This document shows, piece by piece, positions 1 to 8,226 of a DNA stretch of 30,750 bases. A model generated the notes under the pieces. The model worked only from the letters and a program-made list of their open reading frames with translations. It did not search any database and had not been told where the DNA came from. The stretch comes from F23-B02 sp963625655 (GTDB taxonomy: Bacteria; Bacillota; Clostridia; Oscillospirales; Oscillospiraceae): NCBI GenBank assembly GCA_963625655.1, contig CAVFTS010000022.1:1-30750 (forward strand). The letters are read 5' to 3'. Numbering within the stretch: the first letter of the stretch is position 1; each line of letters opens with the position of its first letter. The position numbers and the translations under genes were made by a program.

Positions 1-39
1 TCAAAGACTTCGCCCCGTTGGTAAGCGCCCTCATACGCC

Positions 40-142
40 TTATAGTAGGCATCAAAAAAACGCCTTGGTTGTCAGGTTTTTTGACGCGTGCAAAAATTTT
101 TTGACACTCTGTGAGCAAAAGCCGCCCCCGTGAGGGGCGGCT
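40..142 (+). repeat. Possible diverged multi-hairpin repeat, copy C
   Basis: The segment reads TTATAG, then GCATCAAAAAAACG, a weak AAAAAA..CCT/AGG..TTTTTT hairpin (about 56-92), TTTTTTGACG, and ends in the strong terminator of the left operon. The order and spacing resemble copy A, but matches are shorter and the second and third hairpins are absent, so this is tentative. Positions 1-116 hold no supported gene. Confidence 0.35.
117..141 (-). terminator. Rho-independent terminator of the left polysaccharide operon
   Basis: An 8-bp perfect stem (GCCGCCCC at 121-128, GGGGCGGC at 134-141) with a 5-nt loop is followed on the minus strand by TTTT (117-120). It lies 10 bp after the stop codon of the PglE-like gene, so it most likely ends the eight-gene operon. 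Confidence 0.8.
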
Positions 143-151
143 TGTTATTGT

Positions 152-1276
152 TTAAAACGCTTTTTTCAGTGTTTCTATCACTTTCATTTGCTCGTCCGGC
201 GTCATCTTCGTGTCGCTCGGCAGGCAGATGCCTCTGTTAAACAGCCGCTCGCTCACCGCCGCAGTTCCGCATTTCACGAAGGCGCAGTCCGAAAAAACGG
301 GCTGCATGTGCATCGGCTTCCAAACGTGGCGAGCCTCGATGTTCTCCTCGCCCAAGAGCCCGATAAGCTCCGTCGGCGTCACCTTGCAGTCGTCGGCTAT
401 CGTCGCCGCAGTGAGCCAGCGGTTTGAAGCGCTGTCCTCCACACCCTCCTGAAAGCTCAGCGGCTTTTCCGCAAGCTCTCTTTTGTAGGTCTCGAATATC
501 TCACGCTTTTTCGCTATGCGCTCCGACAGGACACGCATCTGCCCCCTGCCGATACCGGCGCTTATGTTGCTCATGCGGTAGTTGTAGCCGATCTCCTCGT
601 GCTGATACCACGGGAACGGCTCCCTCGCCTGAGTCGCAAGCTTCAGCGCATGGACGGCGTCCTCCTTTTCTCTGCACAGCAGCATACCGCCGCCGGAGGT
701 CGTGATTATCTTGTTGCCGTTAAACGACAGTGCGCCGAAGCGTCCCAGCGTTCCGCAGGGTCGTCCCTCGTACACCGAGCCGAGCGCCTCGGCTGCGTCC
801 TCGATGAGGATTATGCCGTACTCCTCGCAAATACCCTCTATCTCACGCATTTTTGCAGGCATACCGTATAGATGCACGGCAGTGAGCGCCTTGGGTGCGC
901 CATGCAGGCGTATCGCTTCACGCAGCGCCACGGGGTCAAGGTTCCAGCTTTCGCTCTCGGAATCGACAAACACCGGCTCTGCGCCGAGGTAGGCTATCGG
1001 ATTTGCGGAAGCCGAGAAGGTGAGACTCTGACAGAGCACCTTGTCCCCCCTACCGACCCCGGCAAGGATGAGCGCAAGGTGCAGCGCAGCGGTTCCGGCG
1101 GAGAGCGCAACGGCGTTTTCCGCTCCCGTAAAGCGCTTTACCGCCGCCTCAAACTCGTTGACGTTTTCGCCGAGCGGCGCTATCCAGTTCTTACGGAAAG
1201 CATCGTTTACATATTCCAGCTCATAGCCCTCGTCGGACATATGCGGGCTTGCGAGAAAAATTCTTTCACCCTCCAT
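152..1276 (-). CDS. pglE: PglE-like UDP-4-amino-sugar aminotransferase (DegT/DnrJ/EryC1 family)
   Basis: This is a PLP-dependent sugar aminotransferase of 374 residues, the usual length for the DegT/DnrJ/EryC1/StrS family. It would transfer an amino group from glutamate to the 4-keto sugar nucleotide made by the adjacent dehydratase. The N-terminal pattern SPHM...NWIAPLGENVNEFE, the IEDAAEALGS motif (Asp160) and SFNGNKIITTSGGG, with the presumed PLP lysine at 189, resemble Campylobacter PglE closely. The start at 1276 is chosen because GGAGG lies 6 nt upstream and the codon begins 1 bp after the stop of the preceding gene; an in-frame ATG at 1315 would sit inside that gene and lacks a ribosome site. 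It is the last gene of the operon, before a strong terminator. The family is certain. The exact substrate (UDP-4-keto-6-deoxy-GlcNAc) is inferred from similarity and from the PglF-like neighbour. Confidence 0.9.
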   Translation of the reverse strand: MEGERIFLASPHMSDEGYELEYVNDAFRKNWIAPLGENVNEFEAAVKRFTGAENAVALSAGTAALHLALILAGVGRGDKVLCQSLTFSASANPIAYLGAEPVFVDSESESWNLDPVALREAIRLHGAPKALTAVHLYGMPAKMREIEGICEEYGIILIEDAAEALGSVYEGRPCGTLGRFGALSFNGNKIITTSGGGMLLCREKEDAVHALKLATQAREPFPWYQHEEIGYNYRMSNISAGIGRGQMRVLSERIAKKREIFETYKRELAEKPLSFQEGVEDSASNRWLTAATIADDCKVTPTELIGLLGEENIEARHVWKPMHMQPVFSDCAFVKCGTAAVSERLFNRGICLPSDTKMTPDEQMKVIETLKKAF

Positions 1277-1277
1277 T

Positions 1278-3188
1278 TTACGCCTCCACGGATACCTGCG
1301 GCATCCTTTTTGCATCGTTTTCGGTCATGTGATACGTCGGCACAAGCTCCGAGATCTTCATTCGCAGAAGAGTCTCCTCGCCCTCGTGAAGCTTTGAGAG
1401 CTCGGTAAGCTTTTCGCTCAGCAGCGCCTCGTCGAACGGCGCCTCGCCGCCGATATAGATGAGGTCGTTTGCGGTTTTCTGCATTCCCTCGCCGGAGAGC
1501 AGCAGCTCCTCGTACAGCTTTTCGCCGGGACGCAGGCCCGTGTAAACGATCTGAATGTCAAGATCGGGTTCAAGCCCCGACAGGCGGATCATGTTCCTTG
1601 CAAGGTCGTCTATCCGCACGGGCTCGCCCATGTCAAGCACGAATATCTCACCGCCCTTGGCGTATGCGCCCGCCTGGAATATGAGCTGCACTGCCTCCGG
1701 GATGGTCATAAAGTAGCGGATGACGTTCTTGTCCGTGACCGTGACGGGGCCGCCCTCCTTTATCTGACGACGGAACAGCGGAATGACGCTGCCTGCCGAG
1801 CCGAGGACGTTTCCGAAGCGCACCGCAACGTACTCCGTTTTGCTGCGTCCGTTCCACATCTGAATCACCATCTCGCATATGCGCTTCGATGCGCCCATAA
1901 CGTTCGTGGGGTTGACCGCCTTGTCGGTCGAGACCAGTATCATGCGCCGTGCGCCGTACCTGTCGGCTGCCTCGGCGACGTTGTAGGTGCCGAAAACGTT
2001 GTTCTTTATCGCCTCCAGCGGAGAATCCTCCATCAGCGGAACGTGCTTGTGCGCCGCAGCGTGGCAGACGATGTCGGGACGGTACTTGTCAAAAACATAG
2101 TCCACACGGCTCTTATCCCTCACGGAGCCGATAAGCACCACGAGATTGAGTTCGGGATGCTTCCGCCGCAGCTCCGTCTGAAGCTCATAGGCGTTATTTT
2201 CGTATATATCGAAGATGATGAGGGTCTTGGGCTTCTGTATTGCCGCCTGACGGCACAGCTCGCTGCCGATACTGCCGCCGCCGCCCGTCACCAGAACGAC
2301 CTTGTCATTTATGTAGCCCGCAACCTCGTTCAGGTCGATCTTCACGATGTCCCTGCCGAGCAGATCCTCGATGTCGACCTCCCTTATCTTCTGTATGCTG
2401 ACCTCGCCGTTTGCGAGCTGATACAGTCCGGGCAGCGTTCTGAGCCTGCAACCGGTCGTATGGCAGATTTCCAAAATGTCGAGCTTCTGTCTGCGGCTTG
2501 CGGAGGGTATGGCAAGGATTATCTCCTCGACGTCGTACTTCTCCGCCGCCAAAACGATGGACTCCTTGCCGCCGACGATCTTAACGCCCTGAATGAAGCT
2601 TCCCCACTTTGAGCGGTCGTCATCGATGACGCAGACGACCTTGTTTTCGGAGTGAGCGCTGTAGCGGAACTCACGCAGCACCATTGCGCCCGCCTGACCG
2701 CCGCCGATGAGCATGGTGCGCTTTTTCTCGGCGGTACTGCGGCCCGATTTTTTCCGACGCAGCGCCCTGTAGATGAGACGCAGAGCGCCGGTGCCGGCTG
2801 CAAGCAGCATTGCGTAGACTATCGGGAAGCTCAGCGGCATTCTCGAATCCTTGATGACTATCATAAGCACGAAGTTCACGAGCGCCGATGCCACCGAAGC
2901 GCAGCCGATGCGGATAAGCTCGTTGTACCCCGCAAATTCCCAAAGGCTGTTATAAAGGTTAAACAGCGCAAACATCACTATCGTGACTGCGGTATTGATG
3001 ACCGCATAGCCGAGATAAAGCTGCAGATACCATTCGAAGGCGGAGTTCCAGAGGGTCATGCCGTCAATGGAAAATCTGATAAGCAGGGTCGCCACTGCGG
3101 CAAGGTTTACGAGTACCGCATCCGCCGTCACAAGGCACAGCACCCTCACAAGCTTTTCCTTGCTGTAATCACCCGTCAGTTTTTTCAT
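1278..3188 (-). CDS. pglF: PglF/CapD-like membrane UDP-N-acetylglucosamine 4,6-dehydratase
   Basis: The 636-residue product has four predicted membrane helices (about residues 15-140), a Rossmann-like nucleotide-binding region (GGGQAGA near 162-168) and an extended SDR domain with TGGGGSIGSE at 301-310. The active-site stretch STDK at 420-423 with Met431 and Lys435 keeps the Thr-Asp-Lys/Met/Lys spacing of PglF-type 4,6-dehydratases, rather than the Ser-Tyr-Lys of classical epimerases. It should convert UDP-GlcNAc to the UDP-4-keto-6-deoxy sugar at the inner membrane face, feeding the aminotransferase encoded next. Start 3188 is preferred over 3194 because GGAG is 8 nt upstream of 3188 but only 2 nt from 3194. 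It lies between the tyrosine kinases and pglE in one operon. Dehydratases of this class also serve capsule and flagellin glycosylation pathways, so the final glycan is unknown. Confidence 0.9.
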   Translation of the reverse strand: MKKLTGDYSKEKLVRVLCLVTADAVLVNLAAVATLLIRFSIDGMTLWNSAFEWYLQLYLGYAVINTAVTIVMFALFNLYNSLWEFAGYNELIRIGCASVASALVNFVLMIVIKDSRMPLSFPIVYAMLLAAGTGALRLIYRALRRKKSGRSTAEKKRTMLIGGGQAGAMVLREFRYSAHSENKVVCVIDDDRSKWGSFIQGVKIVGGKESIVLAAEKYDVEEIILAIPSASRRQKLDILEICHTTGCRLRTLPGLYQLANGEVSIQKIREVDIEDLLGRDIVKIDLNEVAGYINDKVVLVTGGGGSIGSELCRQAAIQKPKTLIIFDIYENNAYELQTELRRKHPELNLVVLIGSVRDKSRVDYVFDKYRPDIVCHAAAHKHVPLMEDSPLEAIKNNVFGTYNVAEAADRYGARRMILVSTDKAVNPTNVMGASKRICEMVIQMWNGRSKTEYVAVRFGNVLGSAGSVIPLFRRQIKEGGPVTVTDKNVIRYFMTIPEAVQLIFQAGAYAKGGEIFVLDMGEPVRIDDLARNMIRLSGLEPDLDIQIVYTGLRPGEKLYEELLLSGEGMQKTANDLIYIGGEAPFDEALLSEKLTELSKLHEGEETLLRMKISELVPTYHMTENDAKRMPQVSVEA

Positions 3189-3213
3189 AAGCATTTCTCC
3201 TTTGTTCTACGGC

Positions 3214-4665
3214 TCATTTACCGTCGGACTCCTTGTCGTCGCTTTCTCCGTATCCGTATCCGTATCCGTAACCGTAGCCATAGCCGTAGCCGTAGCCATA
3301 GCCGTATCCGTAACCGTATCCGCCTTTTCCGCCGCTTCTGCCGGAGAAGGCGTTGAGTATATAACCCACGACGGCGGTGCCGCTTTCGCTGAGCCTCGTC
3401 ATGCTCTCGATGACCGAGCTGCGGCTTGCGTAGTTCTGCTTAATGACCATTATCGCCGCATCGCTGACCTCCGCCAGATCCTCGGCATCGGTAAGCAGCG
3501 AGCAGGGCGGGGTGTCCATCACGATATAGTCGTAGCTCTCTTTAAGCTTTCGCATCAGCTCCGAAAGTCCGCTGCCCTGCATAAGCTCCTCGTTTGCGCC
3601 GCCGGAGCCGGCGTACATGATGCCGAGGTTCTCGTTTTCCGTCGTATGCACGGCGTTCTCAAGCGAAAGAGTGCCGGAGAGCAGCTCCGAAAGTCCGGTC
3701 TTTTCCGCACTCTCGGTTATGGCGTTCAGCGAGGGATTTCTCAGGTCGCAGTCGAGGAGCAGCACCCTTCTGCCGAGCTTTGCAAACGACAGCGCCATGT
3801 TGTACGCCACCGTGGTCTTGCCCTCACCGGAGGCTGCGCTGCACACCATGAGCGTTTTCCTCTCACGGTCACGAAGCTGCTTGTCAAGCCTCACGGCAAG
3901 CGCACGGAAGGCTTCTTTGTAATTTCTGTCCTGCGTCTCGCTGACGGTCAGCGCACGGGGATCCTGCCTGCTGCGCTTCTTCACCGCAACGGCGGGCAGC
4001 GTTCCGAGATAGCGCACATTGCTGCGGCTCTGAATGTCCTCTCTGCCCATGACGGTCGACTTCGTGTAGCCGTATATAAGTGCGATGAGCAGACCTATCG
4101 CAGCGCCGACAATGACGCCCTTCTTGGCAGCCTCCGTCCAGCTTCTGCCGTTGTCCGGCTCCTGCGGAACGCCGGTCTCGTCAACTATGTTCATGTAGGT
4201 CGGTCCCACGACGAACTCCGCCACCTGCGGATAGTTTCGTATGACCGACTGCAGCACGTCGTAGCAAAGCTGTGCGTCCCCGCCTTTGACGGTCAGCGTA
4301 ATCATGTTCGCTTCGGGAACGGAGGAAACGCTTATCGCAGGGAGCGTGTCAAGCCCCATGTCGGTCTTGACAAGGTCGCTCAGTACGCCGCTCGTGAGAA
4401 TATAAGGGAAGGTCTTTGCCATTTGCTCCGCCACCGCAAAGTTAAAGGTCGAGATTCCGGACTGGTTCTCGTTCACGGTGTAGACGCTGAAGGTTGCCGA
4501 GGCGCTGTACACGGGAGTGTAGCTCATCCACGAGCGGCAGCCCATGAACGCCCCGCCGAGCAGGGCAAGCAGCAAAACGAGATACCACAGCCGCCGCAGT
4601 CCCTTAAAAAACTGCGCCGCTATGCGGCCGAGTGAAAAGGGCTGTCTTGTCGCTTCGTTATTCAT
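3214..4665 (-). CDS. Wzc-like BY-kinase (fused Wzz/CpsC + CpsD) with a Gly-Tyr repeat tail
   Basis: This 483-residue polysaccharide co-polymerase/tyrosine autokinase has TM1 at about 26-43, an extracellular Wzz-type domain, TM2 at about 182-200 and a cytoplasmic P-loop kinase domain. Walker A is SGEGKTT (279-285), Walker A' is LLLDCDL (302-308) and Walker B is IVMDTPP (381-387). The C-terminus carries twelve Tyr residues in strict alternation with Gly (450-472), then an acidic Glu/Asp/Lys end. In the family, such tails are transphosphorylated to control polymer length and export. The start codon overlaps the stop of the preceding kinase gene (ATGA), with a purine-rich ribosome site GAGAGG, so the two are probably translationally coupled. 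Fusion of the membrane and kinase domains is typical of proteobacterial Wzc, whereas Firmicutes usually split them. Kinase identity is secure; the polymer controlled is not known. Confidence 0.92.
   Translation of the reverse strand: MNNEATRQPFSLGRIAAQFFKGLRRLWYLVLLLALLGGAFMGCRSWMSYTPVYSASATFSVYTVNENQSGISTFNFAVAEQMAKTFPYILTSGVLSDLVKTDMGLDTLPAISVSSVPEANMITLTVKGGDAQLCYDVLQSVIRNYPQVAEFVVGPTYMNIVDETGVPQEPDNGRSWTEAAKKGVIVGAAIGLLIALIYGYTKSTVMGREDIQSRSNVRYLGTLPAVAVKKRSRQDPRALTVSETQDRNYKEAFRALAVRLDKQLRDRERKTLMVCSAASGEGKTTVAYNMALSFAKLGRRVLLLDCDLRNPSLNAITESAEKTGLSELLSGTLSLENAVHTTENENLGIMYAGSGGANEELMQGSGLSELMRKLKESYDYIVMDTPPCSLLTDAEDLAEVSDAAIMVIKQNYASRSSVIESMTRLSESGTAVVGYILNAFSGRSGGKGGYGYGYGYGYGYGYGYGYGYGYGYGESDDKESDGK
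3247..3324 (-). repeat. Hexanucleotide repeat encoding (Gly-Tyr)12
   Basis: Twelve consecutive GGN-TAY units lie in the 3' end of the BY-kinase gene (Tyr codons from 3250 to 3318, every 6 bp). Four units at the 3' end of the run are identical (GGATAC), while the rest vary only at third codon positions. The variation preserves the dipeptide, which points to selection on the protein, while the pure stretch could still slip in replication. Confidence 0.9.
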
Positions 4666-6158
4666 GCTTCCCTCTCCTCTCCGACGTCCTGTTTTTTGCG
4701 GCTGCCGTAGCCGTACTTTCCGTAACCGTAGCGGCTGTAGCTGTGACCGCCGTAGCCGTATTTCCCGCCGCTGCCGTAGCTGTAGCCGTCGCTTAGGTCA
4801 GCCGACCTGACATTGTTGAAAACGCAGCCGATAAGCTTTGCCTTACAGGACGAGAGCGCATCTATTGCGTCGTTTATGACCTTGACGGGAGTGGTGTCCT
4901 GCCGCACGACGAGTACCGAAGCGTCGGCAAGCTCCGCTATGCACTCCGCATCGGGACCGGCGGACATAGGCGGAGTATCGATGATTATACAGTCGACGTT
5001 CTCCCTTGCCTGCCGTATAAGCTCACGCATCGCAGGGCTGCACGCAAGCTCCGTCGAGCGGTCGCTGCCCTTTTTGCCGAGGATGAGTCCCATCTGATAA
5101 TTCTTGTCGGATATGAGTGCGTCTTTAAGCCCCGCCTTGCCGTCAAGGTAATCCGTAATTCCGGCGTACTGCTTGTCCTGATAGTTCATTATCTTGTGCA
5201 GAGCGGGCTTTTTCATGTCTCCGTCTATCAGAATGACGTTTTTGCGCTTGCGGTTCATGGCGAGCGCAAGGTTTGCGGCGACGGTACTCTTGCCCTCGTT
5301 TTCAAGCACCGAGGTAACCATGATGACCTTTGCGCCTTCTCTGCGCATATGGTAGTCGACCCTCGTGCGCAGCTTTCTGAAGGTCTCGGAAAACGCAAAG
5401 CCCGTCGTCGGGTTCGTTATGAGAATGCTCTTTTTGCGGCGGTGCAGAACCTCCTTTAAGCTCTTGTACTTGCGCTCGTGGTACACCGTCGCAAGGAGCT
5501 TAACGTCAAGCTTCTTCTCGACATCCTCCGTCACCTTGACCGTGTCTCTCAGGTATGCCTTGAGGCAGACCCATACAAGCACGACGGCGGCGGATATGGC
5601 CGCGCCGAGCTTTGCCGCACGCATGGCGCCGGAGGTGTTGGACGGCGAGGTCGGTATGGTGGGCTGGCTGAGTATCTCCAGCGTCACCGAGCTGAGCGCC
5701 TTTTCCGCAAGCTCACCGTAGTTATTCAGTACGGCTCTCGTAATGAGATATGCGCTCCTCGGATTGTCCGCCGTGACCGTAAGCTCAATGAGGTTCGTCT
5801 CCTCGATGACGCTTGCGCTTATCTCGCCGCCGATTCTGTCGGTACCCAGCTCGGACGCCACCCGCTTTTTCATAACGTCGCTGTCGACGATTTCGGAAAA
5901 GGAGCTTGCAATGTTCTTCGCTGCGGCAAGGTTTGAGTAGACGGAGGAGCCGCCCTCTCTCACCGACACGACAAAGGTCGTCTGAGTTTTATACTCCGGG
6001 CTGTACAGCGCCGAAGCGCCGATATACACAAGGCAGCCGACGATGATCGCCACCGCAAGCGCAATCCAGAGCTTGCCTATCATTTCTCTTATGAGCAGCA
6101 GCGGGTGAAAGCTCTGAACGCTTTCTCCGGCCGCACCCGATTTTTTCTTTTCTTCCAC
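4662..6158 (-). CDS. Wzc-like BY-kinase (fused Wzz/CpsC + CpsD) with a Tyr-rich tail
   Basis: This second fused regulator/tyrosine kinase has 498 residues. TM1 is at about 31-50, the extracellular Wzz-type domain follows, and TM2 is at about 183-200. The kinase domain has Walker A ENEGKST (286-292), Walker A' ILIDGDM (309-315) and Walker B IIIDTPP (391-397). Its tail (about 458-485) has nine tyrosines, interspersed with Gly, Ser and Lys. It is a clear paralogue of the following gene but diverged throughout, so it is not a recent duplication. It lies 15 bp after the Ig-like gene and overlaps the next kinase by 4 bp. It probably acts in the phosphorylation cycle opposed by the CpsB-type phosphatase of the same operon. 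Which of the two kinases is primary, and whether they form mixed oligomers, cannot be told from sequence. Confidence 0.92.
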   Translation of the reverse strand: MEEKKKSGAAGESVQSFHPLLLIREMIGKLWIALAVAIIVGCLVYIGASALYSPEYKTQTTFVVSVREGGSSVYSNLAAAKNIASSFSEIVDSDVMKKRVASELGTDRIGGEISASVIEETNLIELTVTADNPRSAYLITRAVLNNYGELAEKALSSVTLEILSQPTIPTSPSNTSGAMRAAKLGAAISAAVVLVWVCLKAYLRDTVKVTEDVEKKLDVKLLATVYHERKYKSLKEVLHRRKKSILITNPTTGFAFSETFRKLRTRVDYHMRREGAKVIMVTSVLENEGKSTVAANLALAMNRKRKNVILIDGDMKKPALHKIMNYQDKQYAGITDYLDGKAGLKDALISDKNYQMGLILGKKGSDRSTELACSPAMRELIRQARENVDCIIIDTPPMSAGPDAECIAELADASVLVVRQDTTPVKVINDAIDALSSCKAKLIGCVFNNVRSADLSDGYSYGSGGKYGYGGHSYSRYGYGKYGYGSRKKQDVGEEREA

Positions 6159-6173
6159 TGTGATGCAGCCCCC

Positions 6174-7001
6174 TTACTCCACTACGACTATAAGTCTCGT
6201 GCGGCTTGCGCCATCGCCGTAGCCGTATATGTAATCAACCGTGTAAACACCCTCGGTTGAGGTGTCCGCTTCGCTCTTTATCGTAAGGCCGTCGGCGCCC
6301 GTGCGCTTTTCACCGCCCGCCGTGTAGCCCTCGACGTATGCTGCGGGGTCAAAGTCCGCACCCTGCGGCAGGTAGATGAGATAGTCCGTCAGCGTGATGC
6401 CCGCTACGTTGGGGTCCCGCTCCGTGACCTCGACCTTGAGCGTGAGATGCACCGTGTCGCCCATGCTGTTCGTCACTCTGATCTGTACCCTGTGTTCGCC
6501 GACCTCGGAAAGGGTCAGGCTCTTGCCGAGCAGCGCATATTTGATGCTGCCGGATATGTCGCCGTCAAAGCAGTCCTCGGCGGAAATGTATTTGAGTATG
6601 TCGATATCGCCGCTTTTCTTGAACATGAGCGGGGCGGAAAGCTCCAGCTTCGGCGAGGTATAGTCCGTAAAGCGGACGCTGCGCTCAGCCCTTGCCATGT
6701 GATTGTTCGAGTCGAATGCGACGTATGTGACCCTTGCGGTATCGTCCCCGATGAAGCGTGATACGCTCTCGACTATGAGCGAGTCGGTCACGTCGCCGTC
6801 CTCCGGGTCACTTGCCGTGACGCCGGCGAGTAACTCCTCCTCGGTGTAAGAGGTGCTGACAGTGACGGTGTCGCTGTCAAAGCCGATGGTCGGAGAAAGC
6901 GGGCTTGACACCGCCTTTGCGTAGTAAAGGTAGCCCACGACCGCTGCGATCGACAGAACCACAAGCACGCACATAAGTATGGGAAGTTTGTTTTTCTTCA
7001 T
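6174..7001 (-). CDS. Membrane-anchored protein with Ig-like (DUF5011-type) repeats
   Basis: The 275-residue product has a short basic N-terminus and one hydrophobic helix (about 7-27) without a lipobox, so it is probably anchored with its body outside the cell. The rest looks like three beta-rich Ig-like modules. The first contains the phrase ASDPEDGDVTDSL, typical of DUF5011/cadherin-like domains, and the second the related SAEDCFDGDISGSI. No catalytic motif is visible. A GAGG ribosome site lies 7 nt before the ATG. It sits between the phosphatase and kinase genes of the operon, so a role in cell-wall contact or in assembling the export machinery is possible, but this is inference from position only. 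Confidence 0.75.
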   Translation of the reverse strand: MKKNKLPILMCVLVVLSIAAVVGYLYYAKAVSSPLSPTIGFDSDTVTVSTSYTEEELLAGVTASDPEDGDVTDSLIVESVSRFIGDDTARVTYVAFDSNNHMARAERSVRFTDYTSPKLELSAPLMFKKSGDIDILKYISAEDCFDGDISGSIKYALLGKSLTLSEVGEHRVQIRVTNSMGDTVHLTLKVEVTERDPNVAGITLTDYLIYLPQGADFDPAAYVEGYTAGGEKRTGADGLTIKSEADTSTEGVYTVDYIYGYGDGASRTRLIVVVE

Positions 7002-7015
7002 ATCGGTACCTCTTT

Positions 7016-7765
7016 TCAGTACATCTGGGATACGTCCGCCCGCAGAAGCCGTCTGTTTTCAAGGATCCTCGTCGGATTTTCCGACAGCAGCAGCTCCGCA
7101 AGCTCCTCGGAGTAGTTGGCGCTTATAAAGCCGAAGGCGTCCGTCATGTCCGGCGTGCGGACGTTTGCACCGTGAGCGTCGCTTGCGACGAGGCTTACGC
7201 TGCCGTATCGCAGCAGGGTGCGGGACAGTGACGCCGCCCCCCCGCCGAAGCGCCCGAAAAGGCTGCCCTTGTTTATCTGTATACCGACGCCGTCGTCGTG
7301 CCACGCCATAGCCGTGTCCGGCTGGAGCTGAAGCGCATAGTAACGCTCCGGGTGGGCAAGTATCGGCACGGCGCCCGCATCCATCAGCTTGTACAGAACG
7401 TTCTGCATGAACACGGCTCCGGCGTAAAAATCAAATTCTATAAGCAGGTAGCGGCTGCCGTTCAGGGTCGGGAGCCTGCCCTGCGAGTACAGCTCCGGAA
7501 CCTCCGGCGTACCGTACACCTCGGAGCCGAGGTACAGCTCTATCGGGATCTCCGCAAGCCTTACTTCTCTTTTAAGCTCCTCAAATCTTTCCGACAGCTC
7601 CTCGGATGCGTAGTTCTCATACAGTCCCCGCTGGTTGCAGTGCGGCGTTGCGACGATCGCATCCGTCCCGTTCTCGGCGGCAAGCTCCGCCATTGAAAGC
7701 GAGGTCATCATATCCGGCGAGCCGTCGTCTATGCCGGGAATGATATGTGTGTGTATATCGATCAT
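7016..7765 (-). CDS. cpsB: CpsB/YwqE-type PHP phosphotyrosine phosphatase
   Basis: This 249-residue PHP-domain phosphatase is of the type that dephosphorylates BY-kinases in Gram-positive capsule systems. Metal-binding motifs are all present: HTH (His5, His7), ATPH (His42), GSEVYG (Glu82), AHPERY (His138) and SDAH (Asp196, His198), consistent with a manganese-type trinuclear centre. The ATG overlaps the stop of the upstream protease gene (ATGA), and GGGAG lies just upstream. It is encoded before the two fused kinases, its probable substrates. The length is normal for the family and no motif is degraded. Confidence 0.93.
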   Translation of the reverse strand: MIDIHTHIIPGIDDGSPDMMTSLSMAELAAENGTDAIVATPHCNQRGLYENYASEELSERFEELKREVRLAEIPIELYLGSEVYGTPEVPELYSQGRLPTLNGSRYLLIEFDFYAGAVFMQNVLYKLMDAGAVPILAHPERYYALQLQPDTAMAWHDDGVGIQINKGSLFGRFGGGAASLSRTLLRYGSVSLVASDAHGANVRTPDMTDAFGFISANYSEELAELLLSENPTRILENRRLLRADVSQMY

Positions 7766-8226
7766 TTCTTTCTCCCGAAAGTGTTTTTAATGCGGCGAAA
7801 CAGCTTGAACATTCGCCCACGGCGCCCCAAGCTCAAGCGCCAAACATATTTGTAAAACAGCCACACGGGGCTTTTTTTGCCTATGTATCTTCCACGGCGG
7901 CGGGCCTTCGTCACGTTCCCGACGACCTGTTCGGGTAGGACGGGTCCCTCGACCACGTCCTGCGCATCGCCCGCAAAGTACAGTCCCCCGTCCACGACGC
8001 TTTGTATACGGTGGAGTATGTATCTGCCGTTTGTGCGGCGGTAAAGCAGAATGTCACCCCGTTTAAAGTCTCCCGACGGCGCTTTGAGAAACACGGTGTC
8101 CCGTCCGGGATAGAGGAAGGGCAGCATGCTCGCCCCGCTCACCGAAAGCGGAAGCTCCGCCCCCGCCTTCAGCAGCTCCGTGTATTCCGGCATAAGCTCC
8201 TCGGCGGAAAGTATGCGTTTTTCCAT
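7762..8226 (-). CDS. S24/S26-family signal-peptidase-like Ser/His protease
   Basis: This 154-residue protein has the S26 signature SGASMLP with presumed nucleophile Ser33, a GDILLYRR box (58-65) and YILHRI, in which His72 stands where bacterial type I signal peptidases have the catalytic Lys. That replacement is characteristic of the SipW/archaeal/ER-type (S26B-like) enzymes. A final AGDAQD box is at 85-90. There is no N-terminal membrane helix; the basic C-terminus (about 120-154) contains a short aromatic segment that may associate with the membrane. Start 8226 is chosen because GGAGG lies 7 nt upstream and its A overlaps the TGA of the ABC exporter gene; a longer in-frame start at 8277 would overlap that gene by 52 bp and lacks a ribosome site. 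Tight coupling to an exporter suggests processing of a secreted protein or peptide, but no substrate gene is recognisable. Confidence 0.75.
   Translation of the reverse strand: MEKRILSAEELMPEYTELLKAGAELPLSVSGASMLPFLYPGRDTVFLKAPSGDFKRGDILLYRRTNGRYILHRIQSVVDGGLYFAGDAQDVVEGPVLPEQVVGNVTKARRRGRYIGKKSPVWLFYKYVWRLSLGRRGRMFKLFRRIKNTFGRKK

Noticed and set aside
3240..3330. CRISPR-like or tandem non-coding repeat
   Set aside because: The 6-bp periodicity is codon-phased and lies inside a gene, encoding alternating Gly and Tyr.
3202..4635. Long open frame on the plus strand opposite the first BY-kinase gene
   Set aside because: It mirrors a kinase gene with intact P-loop motifs, its product resembles no family and is a low-complexity shadow (Val/Ser-Val repeats opposite the Gly-Tyr tract), and it has no ribosome site.
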